Position numbers and translations under genes: made by a program. From Rubricella sp038526735 (GTDB taxonomy: Bacteria; Pseudomonadota; Alphaproteobacteria; Rhodobacterales; Rhodobacteraceae), in contig JBCBGM010000001.1 of the NCBI GenBank assembly GCA_038526735.1, positions 186,001-250,000 on the forward strand: a stretch of DNA of 64,000 bases, read 5' to 3'. Positions 1-8,410 of the stretch are shown here, piece by piece. The first letter of the stretch is position 1. The number at the start of each line of letters is the position of its first letter. Under the pieces are notes generated by a model. That model saw nothing but the letters and a program-made list of their open reading frames with translations, was not told the DNA's origin and ran no database searches.

Positions 1-450
1 CTCGGTGTTTTGCGCCGTGAGCGATGCAACTGCATCCGCGGTCGGAGAGACGGCGATGGAATACGATCCGAAATGCAGGCCCGTCACCTCTGGCCCCAGA
101 GTTGGCACTTCGGTGGGAGAGATCCCGGTGTCGGCGCACTCAGCGGAGTGAAAGGCGTAGGCGGGCACGCCCTCGGGGTCGAGGCCAACAAGGCTAACTG
201 TGGTGAGGCGATCAGTGGTGAGCGCGTAACGCGTATCAACGCCCTCAAGCTCCAGCACCTTGCGCAGGCGGGTGCCGAGGAGATCGTTCGAAAAGGCAGA
301 GAAGAACCCTGCCTCACCACCCAGCCTGGCCAAACCAATCGCAACATTGAGTGGAGAGCCGCCCGCACGGGCCTCAAATGACAGCGCACTGGGCGAGGCC
401 TCCGCCTCCAAGAAAAAGTCGAAGAGGGCGTCGCCGGAGACGAGGATCAT
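1..450 (-). CDS. PfkB-family carbohydrate kinase, probable fructokinase (3' end outside window)
   Basis: Only the first 150 codons are in the window; the gene runs off the left edge. The protein starts MILVSGDALFDFFLEAEASP and carries the N-terminal PfkB signature (AGGSPLNVAIGLARLGG, about residues 27-43), where ribokinase-type kinases bind sugar. PfkB kinases phosphorylate sugars or nucleosides with ATP in the cytoplasm. It starts 18 bases after the aglK stop on the same strand, so it is the last visible gene of the alpha-glucoside operon. A fructokinase there would phosphorylate the fructose released when the GH13 enzyme hydrolyses sucrose. The substrate is inferred from context, because the catalytic C-terminal Asp motif lies outside the window. 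Ribokinase or 2-keto-3-deoxygluconate kinase activity cannot be excluded. Confidence 0.82.
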   Translation of the reverse strand, partial: MILVSGDALFDFFLEAEASPSALSFEARAGGSPLNVAIGLARLGGEAGFFSAFSNDLLGTRLRKVLELEGVDTRYALTTDRLTTVSLVGLDPEGVPAYAFHSAECADTGISPTEVPTLGPEVTGLHFGSYSIAVSPTADAVASLTAQNTE

Positions 451-468
451 AGCGTGGGCCTTGGTCAG

Positions 469-1569
469 TTATTTGTAAAAGAAGCTATGCCCCGCTTCGT
501 CGAAAAGGTGAAGCTTCTCTGGCTTGGCCGTCAGGCTGAGGGTCGCGCCGCGATCCACATGGGCGATGCCGGGGATTTTGGCGATGGTCTGCGCCTCACC
601 TTCGCGCGCCTTGAAATAGACGACGGTGACTTCGCCCAAGCGCTCAAGAATCTCGACGTGCCCGGTGAAGACGACCGGATCACCCTCTTGCGCGGGCAGC
701 ATATCCTCGGGCCGCGCACCAAGTTGCACTGCCGTGCCGGGGCCAGCCGCGCCTGAGGACACAGGCACGGTTGCCTCACCACCGGCGGTCACAGAAACGC
801 CAGTTGCCTCACCGGCCGAGGTGATCGTCGCGGGAAAAAGGTTCATTTTCGGCGAGCCGATGAACTGCGCGACGAAGGTGTTTTCGGGCCGCTCGTAGAG
901 CTGCAAGGGCGTGCCGACCTGCGCGATGGTGTGCGTCTTGTTGTTGAGCACCACGATGCGCGTGGCGAGCGTCATCGCCTCCACCTGATCGTGGGTTACG
1001 TAGATCATGGTCGAGTCGGGCATATTCTCTTTGAGCTGCGCGATCTCGATGCGGGTATCGACGCGAAGGGCGGCGTCGAGGTTCGAGAGCGGCTCATCGA
1101 AGAGATAGACCTTGGGGTCGCGCACAATCGAGCGGCCAATGGCAACGCGTTGCCGCTGACCACCCGAGAGGGCCTTGGGCAAACGATCAAGATACTGATC
1201 CAGCTGCAAAATCCGCGCGGCATTTTGCACGCGCTGATCAATCTCGGCCTTGTCCATCTTCGCGATCTTCAGCGCGAAGCTCATGTTGTCGTAGACGGTC
1301 ATGTGCGGGTAGAGCGCATAGCTCTGAAACACCATGGCGATGCCGCGCTTGGAGGGCGGCGTCTCGTTCATGCGCTCATCGTCGATGTAGAAGTCACCGC
1401 CGGTGATCGTCTCCAGCCCCGCGATCATCCTCAGAAGCGTAGACTTGCCACATCCCGACGGTCCGACAAAGACGATGAGCTCGCCCTTTTTGATGTCGAG
1501 GTCGATGTTCTGCAGCACGTCTACGGTGCCGTAGGATTTGCGGACATCCTTGAGCAGCAGCGATGCCAT
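469..1569 (-). CDS. aglK: Alpha-glucoside ABC transporter ATP-binding protein AglK (MalK/UgpC type)
   Basis: A 366-residue ATPase that would energise alpha-glucoside uptake at the cytoplasmic face of the AglF/AglG channel. Visible motifs are Walker A GPSGCGKST (36-44), Q-loop FQSYALYPHM (81-90), signature LSGGQ (134-138), Walker B YLFDE (155-159) and the switch His in YVTHDQVEA (H193). Residues from about 235 to the end form the MalK-type regulatory TOBE/OB domain, including GARPEDMLP. Length is normal for the MalK/UgpC group. The ATG start is followed at once by the conserved ASLLLKDVRKSYG opening. It lies 21 bases after aglA in the operon aglE-F-G-A-K. ATPases of this class can serve several sugar transporters, so the substrate assignment rests on context. 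Confidence 0.93.
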   Translation of the reverse strand: MASLLLKDVRKSYGTVDVLQNIDLDIKKGELIVFVGPSGCGKSTLLRMIAGLETITGGDFYIDDERMNETPPSKRGIAMVFQSYALYPHMTVYDNMSFALKIAKMDKAEIDQRVQNAARILQLDQYLDRLPKALSGGQRQRVAIGRSIVRDPKVYLFDEPLSNLDAALRVDTRIEIAQLKENMPDSTMIYVTHDQVEAMTLATRIVVLNNKTHTIAQVGTPLQLYERPENTFVAQFIGSPKMNLFPATITSAGEATGVSVTAGGEATVPVSSGAAGPGTAVQLGARPEDMLPAQEGDPVVFTGHVEILERLGEVTVVYFKAREGEAQTIAKIPGIAHVDRGATLSLTAKPEKLHLFDEAGHSFFYK

Positions 1570-1590
1570 GAGTGTCTCCCCGTCGTTTTG

Positions 1591-3267
1591 TTATGTGGTT
1601 GCGGGTGTGGCGCTGTCGTCAGCGATCCCGAAATAAGCTTGGAAGGCGGGCAGCCTGACCGCGCCTTCGGTGGCCGTTGCGGTGAAAGGTGTCGCGTTGT
1701 CTGTGCGCCAGGTGCCTGCGGGCAGGCTGAGGGTCAGTTCCGTGTCAGACAGGTTAAACGCGCAGAAAATCCGCTGCCCGGCATGCTCGCGAATGAACGA
1801 GACATGGCCCTCGGCGATATCCACCATCTCGATGCTGCCCTTTTGCAGCGCCGGATGCGCTTTGCGGAGCGCGATAAGCTGCTTGTAGGCAGCGTGCAGC
1901 GAGTTTTCCTTGGCGCATTGCGCAGCGACCGAGTTGCTCAAATGCTCCATCGCAACCGGCAGCCAAGGCTTGGCGGTGCTGAACCCGCCATAGGGGCTGT
2001 CAGAGGTCCAGGGCATGGGCGTGCGGCAGCCATCGCGTCCTTTGAAGTTGGGCCAGAAGCGTTTGCCGTAGGGGTCTTGCAGGTCTTCGAAGCTGACATA
2101 GGCCTCGGTCAGCCCCAGCTCTTCCCCTTGATAGAGGCAAACCGTGCCCTTCAGCGCCATCATCAGCCCGGCGTAGACCTTCTGCGCAGCATCGCTGAGT
2201 TGCCAGCGGGAGGCGTGACGCTCCACATCGTGGTTGGAGAACGACCAGCAGGCCCAGCCACCCTCCATAACATTCTCCGCCTCGCCGATCACATCGGCCA
2301 CGCGCAGGCCGGTGGCGGGCGGAGCGCTCAAGAACTCAAAGCCGTAGCACATGTGCAGGCGCTCTTCGCCCTTGGTGTACTGGCCCTGAATCTCCATCCC
2401 GCGCTCGTTGTCGCCCACTTCGCCGACGCTGGTGGTCGCGCCGTATTCATCCAAGAGCAAGCGGAAGCGCTTGAGGAAGTCGAGGTTTTCGGGCCGGGAC
2501 TTGGAGTAGAGGTGATCCTGGAAATTGTACGGATTCACCGATGGCGCAATGCTCGCGTCGATCTCGTTGGCGCTCAGCGCCGGATTGTCCCGCAGCTCTT
2601 GATCGTGGAAGTAGAAGTTCACTGTATCAAGGCGGAAGCCATCGACGCCCCGTTCCAGCCAGAAGCGGGTGACGTCGAGGAGCGCGTCTTGCACCTCCAT
2701 GTTGTGGAGGTTGAGGTCAGGCTGATCGGCGAGGAAGTTGTGCAGGTAATACTGCATCCGGCCGCCATCCCACTCCCATGCGGAGCCACCAAAGATCGAG
2801 AGCCAGTTGTTCGGCGGGGTGCCGTCGGGCTTGGGGTCTGCCCAGACGAACCAGTCGGACTTTGCATTGTCATGGCTGGTCCGGCTCTCCTGAAACCACG
2901 GGTGGATCGAGGAGGTATGCGAGAGCACCAGATCGATGATCACTTTGATGCCGAGCTCATGCGCACGGGTCACCAGCGCGTCGAAATCCGCCAGCGTGCC
3001 GAACATTGGATCGACATCGCAATAGTCCGAGACGTCATAGCCGAAATCGAGCATCGGGGAGCGGAAGAAGGGCGAGATCCAGATCGCCTCGGCCCCCAGA
3101 TCAGCGATGTAGGGCAGGCGGTGAATGATGCCCGCCAGATCACCGATGCCGTCATCGTTGCTGTCTTGGAACGAGCGCGGATAAATCTGATAGATCACCG
3201 CGCCGCGCCACCAGTCTTTGTCATCAGCGGCTTGGGTGTGAGCGATGGGCTGAGATTGCACGTTCAT
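1591..3267 (-). CDS. aglA: Alpha-glucosidase, glycoside hydrolase family 13 (AglA)
   Basis: A 558-residue GH13 enzyme that hydrolyses imported alpha-glucosides (sucrose, maltose or trehalose type) in the cytoplasm. There is no signal peptide. It begins its (beta/alpha)8 barrel with WWRGAVIYQIYPRSF (19-33). The catalytic nucleophile lies in DGFRLDTVN (D214), the acid/base Glu in VGEVGDN (E283) and the transition-state Asp in FSNHDVER (D347). These match the oligo-1,6-glucosidase/alpha-glucosidase subgroup. It sits between permease gene aglG, 12 bases upstream, and ATPase gene aglK, which is the aglEFGAK order known from Sinorhizobium meliloti. Sucrose is a plausible substrate given the kinase gene at the end of the operon. 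Exact linkage preference cannot be read from sequence. Confidence 0.93.
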   Translation of the reverse strand: MNVQSQPIAHTQAADDKDWWRGAVIYQIYPRSFQDSNDDGIGDLAGIIHRLPYIADLGAEAIWISPFFRSPMLDFGYDVSDYCDVDPMFGTLADFDALVTRAHELGIKVIIDLVLSHTSSIHPWFQESRTSHDNAKSDWFVWADPKPDGTPPNNWLSIFGGSAWEWDGGRMQYYLHNFLADQPDLNLHNMEVQDALLDVTRFWLERGVDGFRLDTVNFYFHDQELRDNPALSANEIDASIAPSVNPYNFQDHLYSKSRPENLDFLKRFRLLLDEYGATTSVGEVGDNERGMEIQGQYTKGEERLHMCYGFEFLSAPPATGLRVADVIGEAENVMEGGWACWSFSNHDVERHASRWQLSDAAQKVYAGLMMALKGTVCLYQGEELGLTEAYVSFEDLQDPYGKRFWPNFKGRDGCRTPMPWTSDSPYGGFSTAKPWLPVAMEHLSNSVAAQCAKENSLHAAYKQLIALRKAHPALQKGSIEMVDIAEGHVSFIREHAGQRIFCAFNLSDTELTLSLPAGTWRTDNATPFTATATEGAVRLPAFQAYFGIADDSATPATT

Positions 3268-3279
3268 TGGTGCAGTTCC

Positions 3280-4434
3280 TTACTTAACAGAGCCGGCCAA
3301 TAGACCGCGCACGAGGTAGCGTTGCATAGCGAAGAACACGGCCAGCGGGACCGAGATGGAAACGAAAGCGGCGGTGGCCAGGATCTCCCAATTACCGCCG
3401 CGGGTGCCGAGGAGCTCCACGATCTGAGCGGTCATCACCGTGGTCTGCCCGGTCGCATCGATCAGGAAGACGCGGGCGACCAGCAGGTCGTTGTACGTCC
3501 AGAGGAACTGGAAGATCGCGAAAGACGCGAGCGCCGGAAAGCTCAGCGGCAGGATCACTTTGACAAAGATCTGAAAGTCCGTCGCGCCATCAACCTTTGC
3601 GTTCTCGATGATGTCGCGCGGCAGGCCGACCATGTAGTTGCGCAAAAGGTAAATCGCGAGCGGTAGGCCAAACCCGGTGTGGGCGAGCCAAACGCCGAGA
3701 TAACCTTTGCCGATGCCGATAAACTCGTGGAACCGCAGGAGTGGGATGAGGGCCAGCTGAAGCGGCACCACCAAGAGCGCAACGACGGCGGCAATGAGCA
3801 GGGCACGCCCCGGAAATTCCATCCACGCGAGGGCATAGGCCGCAAACGCCGCGATCAGGATCGGGATGATCGTCGCCGGGATCGTCACCGTCAGCGTGTT
3901 GAAGAACGCCTTGCCGAGATTGTCCTGGCCAGAGCCGGAGAACAAGATCGTCTCGTAGTTCTCTGTGGTCAGTTCGGGCGGAGTGACGGCCGTCAGGAAT
4001 ATCCGCTGACCCCGGCCCGAAATCTGATCGTCATTGCCGGACCACACATAAGTGCCATCCGGATTGAGAGTGAGCGTTTCACCGTCCCCCAGATCAGCGG
4101 TGTCGCCAGGCACATAGATGTCGATCGCGCGGGAGGACGTGCCCCAAACGCTGATGTCGGCCTGAATCCCCTCGTCAAAGACACTGCCGCGCACGACGAA
4201 GACGCCGTTCTCCTCCACCCGGTTGTCATCCGGATCGAGCGCGCGGGCGACGAGATTTTGCTCTGACGGGCCCAGCGCGCCCCACCATCCGGTGGAGCTG
4301 ATCTGGTCGGCCGTGCGGAAGGACGACACGAACAGGCCGAAAGTTGGGAACAGCCAAAGCGCCACAAGGGCCACGACCGAGAGATGCACCGCCCAGGTCA
4401 GGGGGGATTTGCCGCCTACGGTTCCAGTGCTCAT
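3280..4434 (-). CDS. aglG: Alpha-glucoside ABC transporter permease AglG
   Basis: A 384-residue inner-membrane permease of the MalG type. The first membrane segment (about residues 17-40, LSVVALVALWLFPTFGLFV) is followed by a soluble insertion of about 130 residues that should lie in the periplasm. After that come five hydrophobic segments with the EAA loop (ENAKVDGATDFQIFVKVILP) that contacts the ATPase. The start used here, MSTGTVGGKSPLTW, overlaps the aglF stop by one base (TGATG), typical of translational coupling. A longer in-frame start at 4470 would add twelve residues with no membrane or family character. AglG should pair with AglF. The periplasmic insertion is larger than in MalG, but as far as I recall it is normal for AglG proteins. 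Confidence 0.92.
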   Translation of the reverse strand: MSTGTVGGKSPLTWAVHLSVVALVALWLFPTFGLFVSSFRTADQISSTGWWGALGPSEQNLVARALDPDDNRVEENGVFVVRGSVFDEGIQADISVWGTSSRAIDIYVPGDTADLGDGETLTLNPDGTYVWSGNDDQISGRGQRIFLTAVTPPELTTENYETILFSGSGQDNLGKAFFNTLTVTIPATIIPILIAAFAAYALAWMEFPGRALLIAAVVALLVVPLQLALIPLLRFHEFIGIGKGYLGVWLAHTGFGLPLAIYLLRNYMVGLPRDIIENAKVDGATDFQIFVKVILPLSFPALASFAIFQFLWTYNDLLVARVFLIDATGQTTVMTAQIVELLGTRGGNWEILATAAFVSISVPLAVFFAMQRYLVRGLLAGSVK

Positions 4435-5672
4435 CAGCGCATCTCCTTCCGGGCGTTGTAGACGTTCCACACGAGGATCGGGGTCACCAGCAGCATGATC
4501 ACCATCGCCGAGGCCGAGGCGACGCCCCAGTCATTGGCGCGGAACAGCTTGTCGAACATGTAATTCGCCAGGACCTGCGTCTCCCACTGGCCGTTGGTCA
4601 TCGCGAACACGATGTCAAAGACCTTGAGAACCGTCAGCGTGATCGTCGTCCAGACCACCACGATCGTGGACATGATCTGCGGCACCTTGATCTTGAAGAA
4701 AATCTGGAACGGGTTCGCGCCGTCGATCACGGCGGCCTCAATCGTTTCTTCCGGGATGCCGCGCAGGGCTGCCGACAAGATCACCATCGCAAAGCCGGTC
4801 TGCACCCAGATCAGCACGACCATGAGGAAAAAGTTGTTAAAGAACGGGATCGTCAGCCATTGCTGCGGTTGGCCGTAGGGTAGTGCGGTCGTCCAAACTC
4901 CGAGAGCGGAGTTGAGTGAGATGAAGGCGAGGTAAAGCGCGCCGAGGCCCAACGCGCCTTGCAGCGCGAGCAGCATCGGGCCCGCTGTGCGGCTGCCCTC
5001 CCAAATCGGGCGGGCGAGGATGTAGCCGATATAGGCGACGATGCCCGCAAAGCCGAGCAGCACGATGCTGGGCAGAAGTTGCAGGAACAAGACCGAGCCG
5101 ATACCGCCCTCGAATTGCATCCAAACCGCGTTGAGCACGCCGATTTGGTTCGCGTCCGCCGCACGGGCGTCATAGACCAGTTTGAAGATCACCGAGGCGC
5201 CGACAAACGAGATCGCCATCGGCATGAAGATCAGCGACTTGGCGATAGAGCCCCACGAAATGCGGTCGGTGAGTTGGGCGGCGAGCAGGCCAAACGCGGT
5301 GGAGGCTGCGGGCACCACGATGAGCCACAGCATGTTGTTGCGCATCGCCTCCCAGAACTTCGCCTCCGACATCATCTGCGCGTAATTGTCGAGACCGACG
5401 AACTGCGAGGCACCGCCCGGCAAACGCTCCGAGAGGCTCAGGCGCAGCGTCTCTATGACCGGATAGACAAGGTAGAGACTCAGCGCGATAATCGCGGGTG
5501 CCAGAAAGAGCCACGGGCGAACCTGGTTTGCGCGGCTGATGTTGCGGCCCGCGTTGGGGCCTTTGGCTGGGAAAATGACCGTGTCGAGGATGATGTTGGA
5601 AAAGTAGAAATATCCAACACAGCCGCCCACACCGAGCGCGATTGTCACCAGTCCTAAGAGTGCAGCATCCAT
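4434..5672 (-). CDS. aglF: Alpha-glucoside ABC transporter permease AglF
   Basis: A 412-residue inner-membrane permease of the MalF type. The core is visible from PWLFLAPAIIALSLYLVYPV (about 53-72) onward, with the EAA loop EAAVIDGANPFQIFFKIKVP at 312-331. Two parts look extra compared with a typical permease of about 300-330 residues. One is an N-terminal segment with its own membrane helix (about residues 5-33). The other is a hydrophobic stretch of about 60 residues (about 193-255) that could add two membrane helices. The ATG is preceded by a GGGGAGAG-type ribosome site. It follows aglE after 89 bases and is coupled to aglG by a one-base overlap. Function is assigned from family and operon order. 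Confidence 0.9.
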   Translation of the reverse strand: MDAALLGLVTIALGVGGCVGYFYFSNIILDTVIFPAKGPNAGRNISRANQVRPWLFLAPAIIALSLYLVYPVIETLRLSLSERLPGGASQFVGLDNYAQMMSEAKFWEAMRNNMLWLIVVPAASTAFGLLAAQLTDRISWGSIAKSLIFMPMAISFVGASVIFKLVYDARAADANQIGVLNAVWMQFEGGIGSVLFLQLLPSIVLLGFAGIVAYIGYILARPIWEGSRTAGPMLLALQGALGLGALYLAFISLNSALGVWTTALPYGQPQQWLTIPFFNNFFLMVVLIWVQTGFAMVILSAALRGIPEETIEAAVIDGANPFQIFFKIKVPQIMSTIVVVWTTITLTVLKVFDIVFAMTNGQWETQVLANYMFDKLFRANDWGVASASAMVIMLLVTPILVWNVYNARKEMR

Positions 5673-5761
5673 GACGCTCTCCCCAGATCGTCAGATGTTA
5701 TGGTTATGGGAGGGGCCCGACGGGCGTTGCGCCGGATCCCTCAATCTTGTGGCGGGGGCGC

Positions 5762-7129
5762 TTACTTCAGCGCTTCCCAAGAGGCCTGGATCTCATCGGC
5801 GACGGCTTGTGCGTCTTTACCGCCGGTGAAATCGACCATGCCGGTCCAGAAGGTGCCTGCACCCACACCGCCGGGCATCAGGTCAGAACCATCAAAACGG
5901 AACGTGGTCGCGTTGATCAGGATCTCACCCTGCTTGCGCAGCGTGTTGTTGAGGTAGGCATCGAGGTTCACACCAGTGTGCGGCGTCAAGAAGCCGGTCT
6001 GCGCCATCATCACCTCATGGGCGATCGGCTGCTGGAAGAACTCCATCAGTGCCATGGTGGCATCCGACGGGTTGGTGATCGCCATCAGCGTGCCACCGCC
6101 CAGAACCGGGTTGCCGAGGTCTTTGCTCTCGTAGGCCGGGAAGTAGAAGAAGTCAGCGTCGAGGCCAAACTCTACATCTTCGGGGAAGAAGGCCGGAACG
6201 AAAGACGCCTGGCGGTGCATGTAGCACTGCGGCGGCGATGCAAAGAGGCCATCGGGGCTGTCGCGGAAGTCGGTCGAAGCAACCGCACCGGCGCCACCAG
6301 CAACCTTGGCGTCGTCGCGTGCGAACCAGCCAAACTCTTCAATCGCCTCAATGACGCGCGGGTCGTTGAACGGCATGTTGTTGCTCGTCCAGTCGTCATA
6401 AACGCTGGCAGGCTGGGTGCGGAGCATCAGATCCTCAACCCAGTCGGTTGCGGGCCAGCCGGTCGCGGCACCTGATCCCAGACCGATGCACCACGGCGTC
6501 TCACCATCCGCAACGATCTGCTCGGTGAGGGCGCGGAGGTCTTCCATCGTCTCGGGCACGTCGTAGCCCGCATCCTCGAAGTTCTCGGGGTTGTACCAGA
6601 CGAGCGACTTGACGTTCACGTTGTAGAAGAAACCAAAAAGCTGATCGTTGCCGCTGCCGTCGGCATAGGTGCCAAGGTCAACCCAGGACTGGCCAGCGCC
6701 GTAGTTTGCGGCAACCCAATCGTCCATGCCGTCGGGCAACGGCGTCAGCAGCCCGCGGGAGGCCATGTCAGCTGCGAGGCCCGGCTGCGGGAACACGGCG
6801 ACGTTGGGCGCGGAGCCTGCCTCGGCGTCGATGACGATCTGCTGCTCGAAGCTGTCAGAGCCGGTGTAGATCACCTCTGCGCCGGTCGCGTGCTCGAAAT
6901 AGGCCAGAGCGGAGCGGAAGAAGTCATCCTCAGGCTGCAACCACGGGCCAGAGACCGTGACGGTCTGACCGGAGAGGTCGGGTGCGCCGGCAGAGTAAGC
7001 CTCGTAGCTGGACCAGTTGAAACGGTCATCTTCGCCGGGTGCGAAGATCAGATTTCCGTGCCCACCGGCAAAGGCTGAGGTTGTGCCAAGCGCAATAAGA
7101 GCGGCGCTTGCAAGAAGCGTCTTGTTCAT
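5762..7129 (-). CDS. aglE: Alpha-glucoside ABC transporter periplasmic binding protein AglE
   Basis: A 455-residue extracellular solute-binding protein that would capture alpha-glucosides in the periplasm and deliver them to AglF/AglG. A Sec signal peptide is clear: MNKTLLASAALIALGTTSAF, with cleavage expected near Ala21. Mature features of sugar-binding family 1 proteins are visible, including the sandwich motif around GADSFEQQIVID-like residues (about 93-105) and the Trp/Tyr-rich ligand cleft sequences such as GWPATDWVEDLM. It is the first gene of the minus-strand operon and faces the divergent regulator gene aglR across 233 bases holding a promoter-like sequence and a palindrome. Family and context agree. 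The precise sugar is inferred, not seen. Confidence 0.92.
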   Translation of the reverse strand: MNKTLLASAALIALGTTSAFAGGHGNLIFAPGEDDRFNWSSYEAYSAGAPDLSGQTVTVSGPWLQPEDDFFRSALAYFEHATGAEVIYTGSDSFEQQIVIDAEAGSAPNVAVFPQPGLAADMASRGLLTPLPDGMDDWVAANYGAGQSWVDLGTYADGSGNDQLFGFFYNVNVKSLVWYNPENFEDAGYDVPETMEDLRALTEQIVADGETPWCIGLGSGAATGWPATDWVEDLMLRTQPASVYDDWTSNNMPFNDPRVIEAIEEFGWFARDDAKVAGGAGAVASTDFRDSPDGLFASPPQCYMHRQASFVPAFFPEDVEFGLDADFFYFPAYESKDLGNPVLGGGTLMAITNPSDATMALMEFFQQPIAHEVMMAQTGFLTPHTGVNLDAYLNNTLRKQGEILINATTFRFDGSDLMPGGVGAGTFWTGMVDFTGGKDAQAVADEIQASWEALK

Positions 7130-7211
7130 CGGTTTCTCCCTATCGGCCGTGCGTGCAGAGCGGCCATATGATCAGTGTGATCTTTGTTTCCTCCCACGCG
7201 CCCTTTTTTAC

Positions 7212-7223
7212 CAAAGCGCTTTG
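7212..7223. promoter_or_regulatory. Probable LacI-family operator between aglE and aglR
   Basis: The perfect 12-bp palindrome CAAAGCGCTTTG has a central CG, the usual form of a LacI-family operator. It lies in the divergent region between aglE and aglR, about 10 bases downstream of a candidate -10 element for aglE, where a bound repressor would block transcription. A weaker relative with the core AAGCGNTT sits at 7294-7305 near aglR and could be a second site for autoregulation. Binding by AglR is inferred from location. Confidence 0.7.
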
Positions 7224-7232
7224 AGTGGAGGC

Positions 7233-7261
7233 ACACTGTTGTGTCGTTTCGTCACTGTCAA
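7233..7261 (-). promoter_or_regulatory. Candidate sigma-70 promoter for aglEFGAK
   Basis: On the minus strand a perfect -35 hexamer TTGACA occupies 7261-7256. After a 17-base spacer it is followed by CAGTGT (7238-7233), a weak -10. Transcription would start close to the palindrome at 7212-7223. The -35 and spacing are convincing; the -10 is not. Confidence 0.45.
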
Positions 7262-7362
7262 GAACGGGTTTCATGTTGCAATGCAGCGATTTTAGAAGCG
7301 TTTGCCTTTCAAAAAATGCCCGCTCTATAGTCCCGGCGCAGAACGAACAGGCAGGCAATTAA

Positions 7363-8388
7363 GTGACGCTCAAAGACCTCGCACGCCATTTGGGATTGTC
7401 TCCGACAACCGTCAGCCGTGCGTTGAACGGCTACCCAGAGGTTAATGCGCAAACCCGTGCGCGGGTGAAAGATGCAGCGCATGCAATGGGTTACGTCCCG
7501 AACATTGGCGCACAGCGGCTTGCGACCGGGCGGGCCAAAACCATCGGCCATGTTGTGAGCCTTGATGACCACGAGATCATCAATCCGTTTTTTGCCGAGT
7601 TCGTCGCCGGCGCCGGGGAGGCCTACGCCGCTGCCGGATATGAAATGACGCTCTCTGTTTGCTCGCAACAGACGGAGCTTGATATCTATCGTTCAATGGC
7701 AGCGCGGCGCTCTGTGGATGGCGTGATCTTGCACAATGTGCGGCGCGACGATGAGCGGATTCCCCTGCTACAGTCGCTCGGCTTGCCCTTTGTCGTGCAT
7801 GGGCGCGTGGCGGGTAATGAGCACCCCTACACCTATCTCGACATCTCCAACGATGATGCGTTTGCCACCGCGACGGAGCATCTGATCGCGCTTGGCCACA
7901 CCCGGATTGCTCTGCTGAACGGCCTCACTGATCTGTCCTTCGCACAACGCCGCGAGGATGGTGTGCACCGCGCCCTGGCGGGCGCCGGTATCGCGCCTGT
8001 TGACACGTTGTTCCATTCTGCGGAAATGAGCGACAGCTTTGGCTACCTCAAAACCCAGGAAATGCTGCGCCTGCCACATCCGCCTACCGCGATCCTGACG
8101 GCATCGATTCTCACCGCGATGGGGGCCGCGCGGGCGCTTTCGGATGCCGGGTTGCAGATGGGCAAAGATGTCTCTGTACTGACCCACGATGACGTGCTGT
8201 CGTACATGTCGAACGGGGTGGAGGGGGCGCCGGTGTTTACCGCGACCGTCTCGTCTATTCGGGCAGCTGGGTCGAAATCGGCACAGATGCTGCTGAAGCT
8301 AATCAACACACCCGCGGCCCCGCCAGTGAGCCAAGTCTGGGACACGGAATTGATCATCGGCCCCTCCACCGGGCCGGCCCCGACCTGA
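7363..8388 (+). CDS. aglR: LacI-family transcriptional regulator of the agl locus (AglR)
   Basis: A 341-residue LacI/GalR repressor with a GTG start. The N-terminal helix-turn-helix is complete (TLKDLARHLGLSPTTVSRAL, residues 2-21), followed by the hinge region around GYVPNIGAQRLATGR (about 44-58). The rest is a periplasmic-binding-protein-like sugar sensor domain, with the subunit signature DGVILHNVRRDD and the dimer/ligand segment HLIALGHTRIALLNG. It is divergent from aglE and 22 bases upstream of the GH1 gene. It most likely represses both the transporter operon and its own transcript until an alpha-glucoside or derived sugar binds. The inducer is not predictable. Confidence 0.92.
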   Translation: MTLKDLARHLGLSPTTVSRALNGYPEVNAQTRARVKDAAHAMGYVPNIGAQRLATGRAKTIGHVVSLDDHEIINPFFAEFVAGAGEAYAAAGYEMTLSVCSQQTELDIYRSMAARRSVDGVILHNVRRDDERIPLLQSLGLPFVVHGRVAGNEHPYTYLDISNDDAFATATEHLIALGHTRIALLNGLTDLSFAQRREDGVHRALAGAGIAPVDTLFHSAEMSDSFGYLKTQEMLRLPHPPTAILTASILTAMGAARALSDAGLQMGKDVSVLTHDDVLSYMSNGVEGAPVFTATVSSIRAAGSKSAQMLLKLINTPAAPPVSQVWDTELIIGPSTGPAPT

Positions 8389-8410
8389 CACCCAAAATTC
8401 GGAGAGCGAG

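Noticed and set aside
931..3303. A 790-codon open frame on the plus strand opposite aglK and aglA
   Set aside because: It is antisense to two certain genes with clear catalytic motifs and its product has the His/Arg/Val-rich composition of a reverse-frame shadow in GC-rich DNA.
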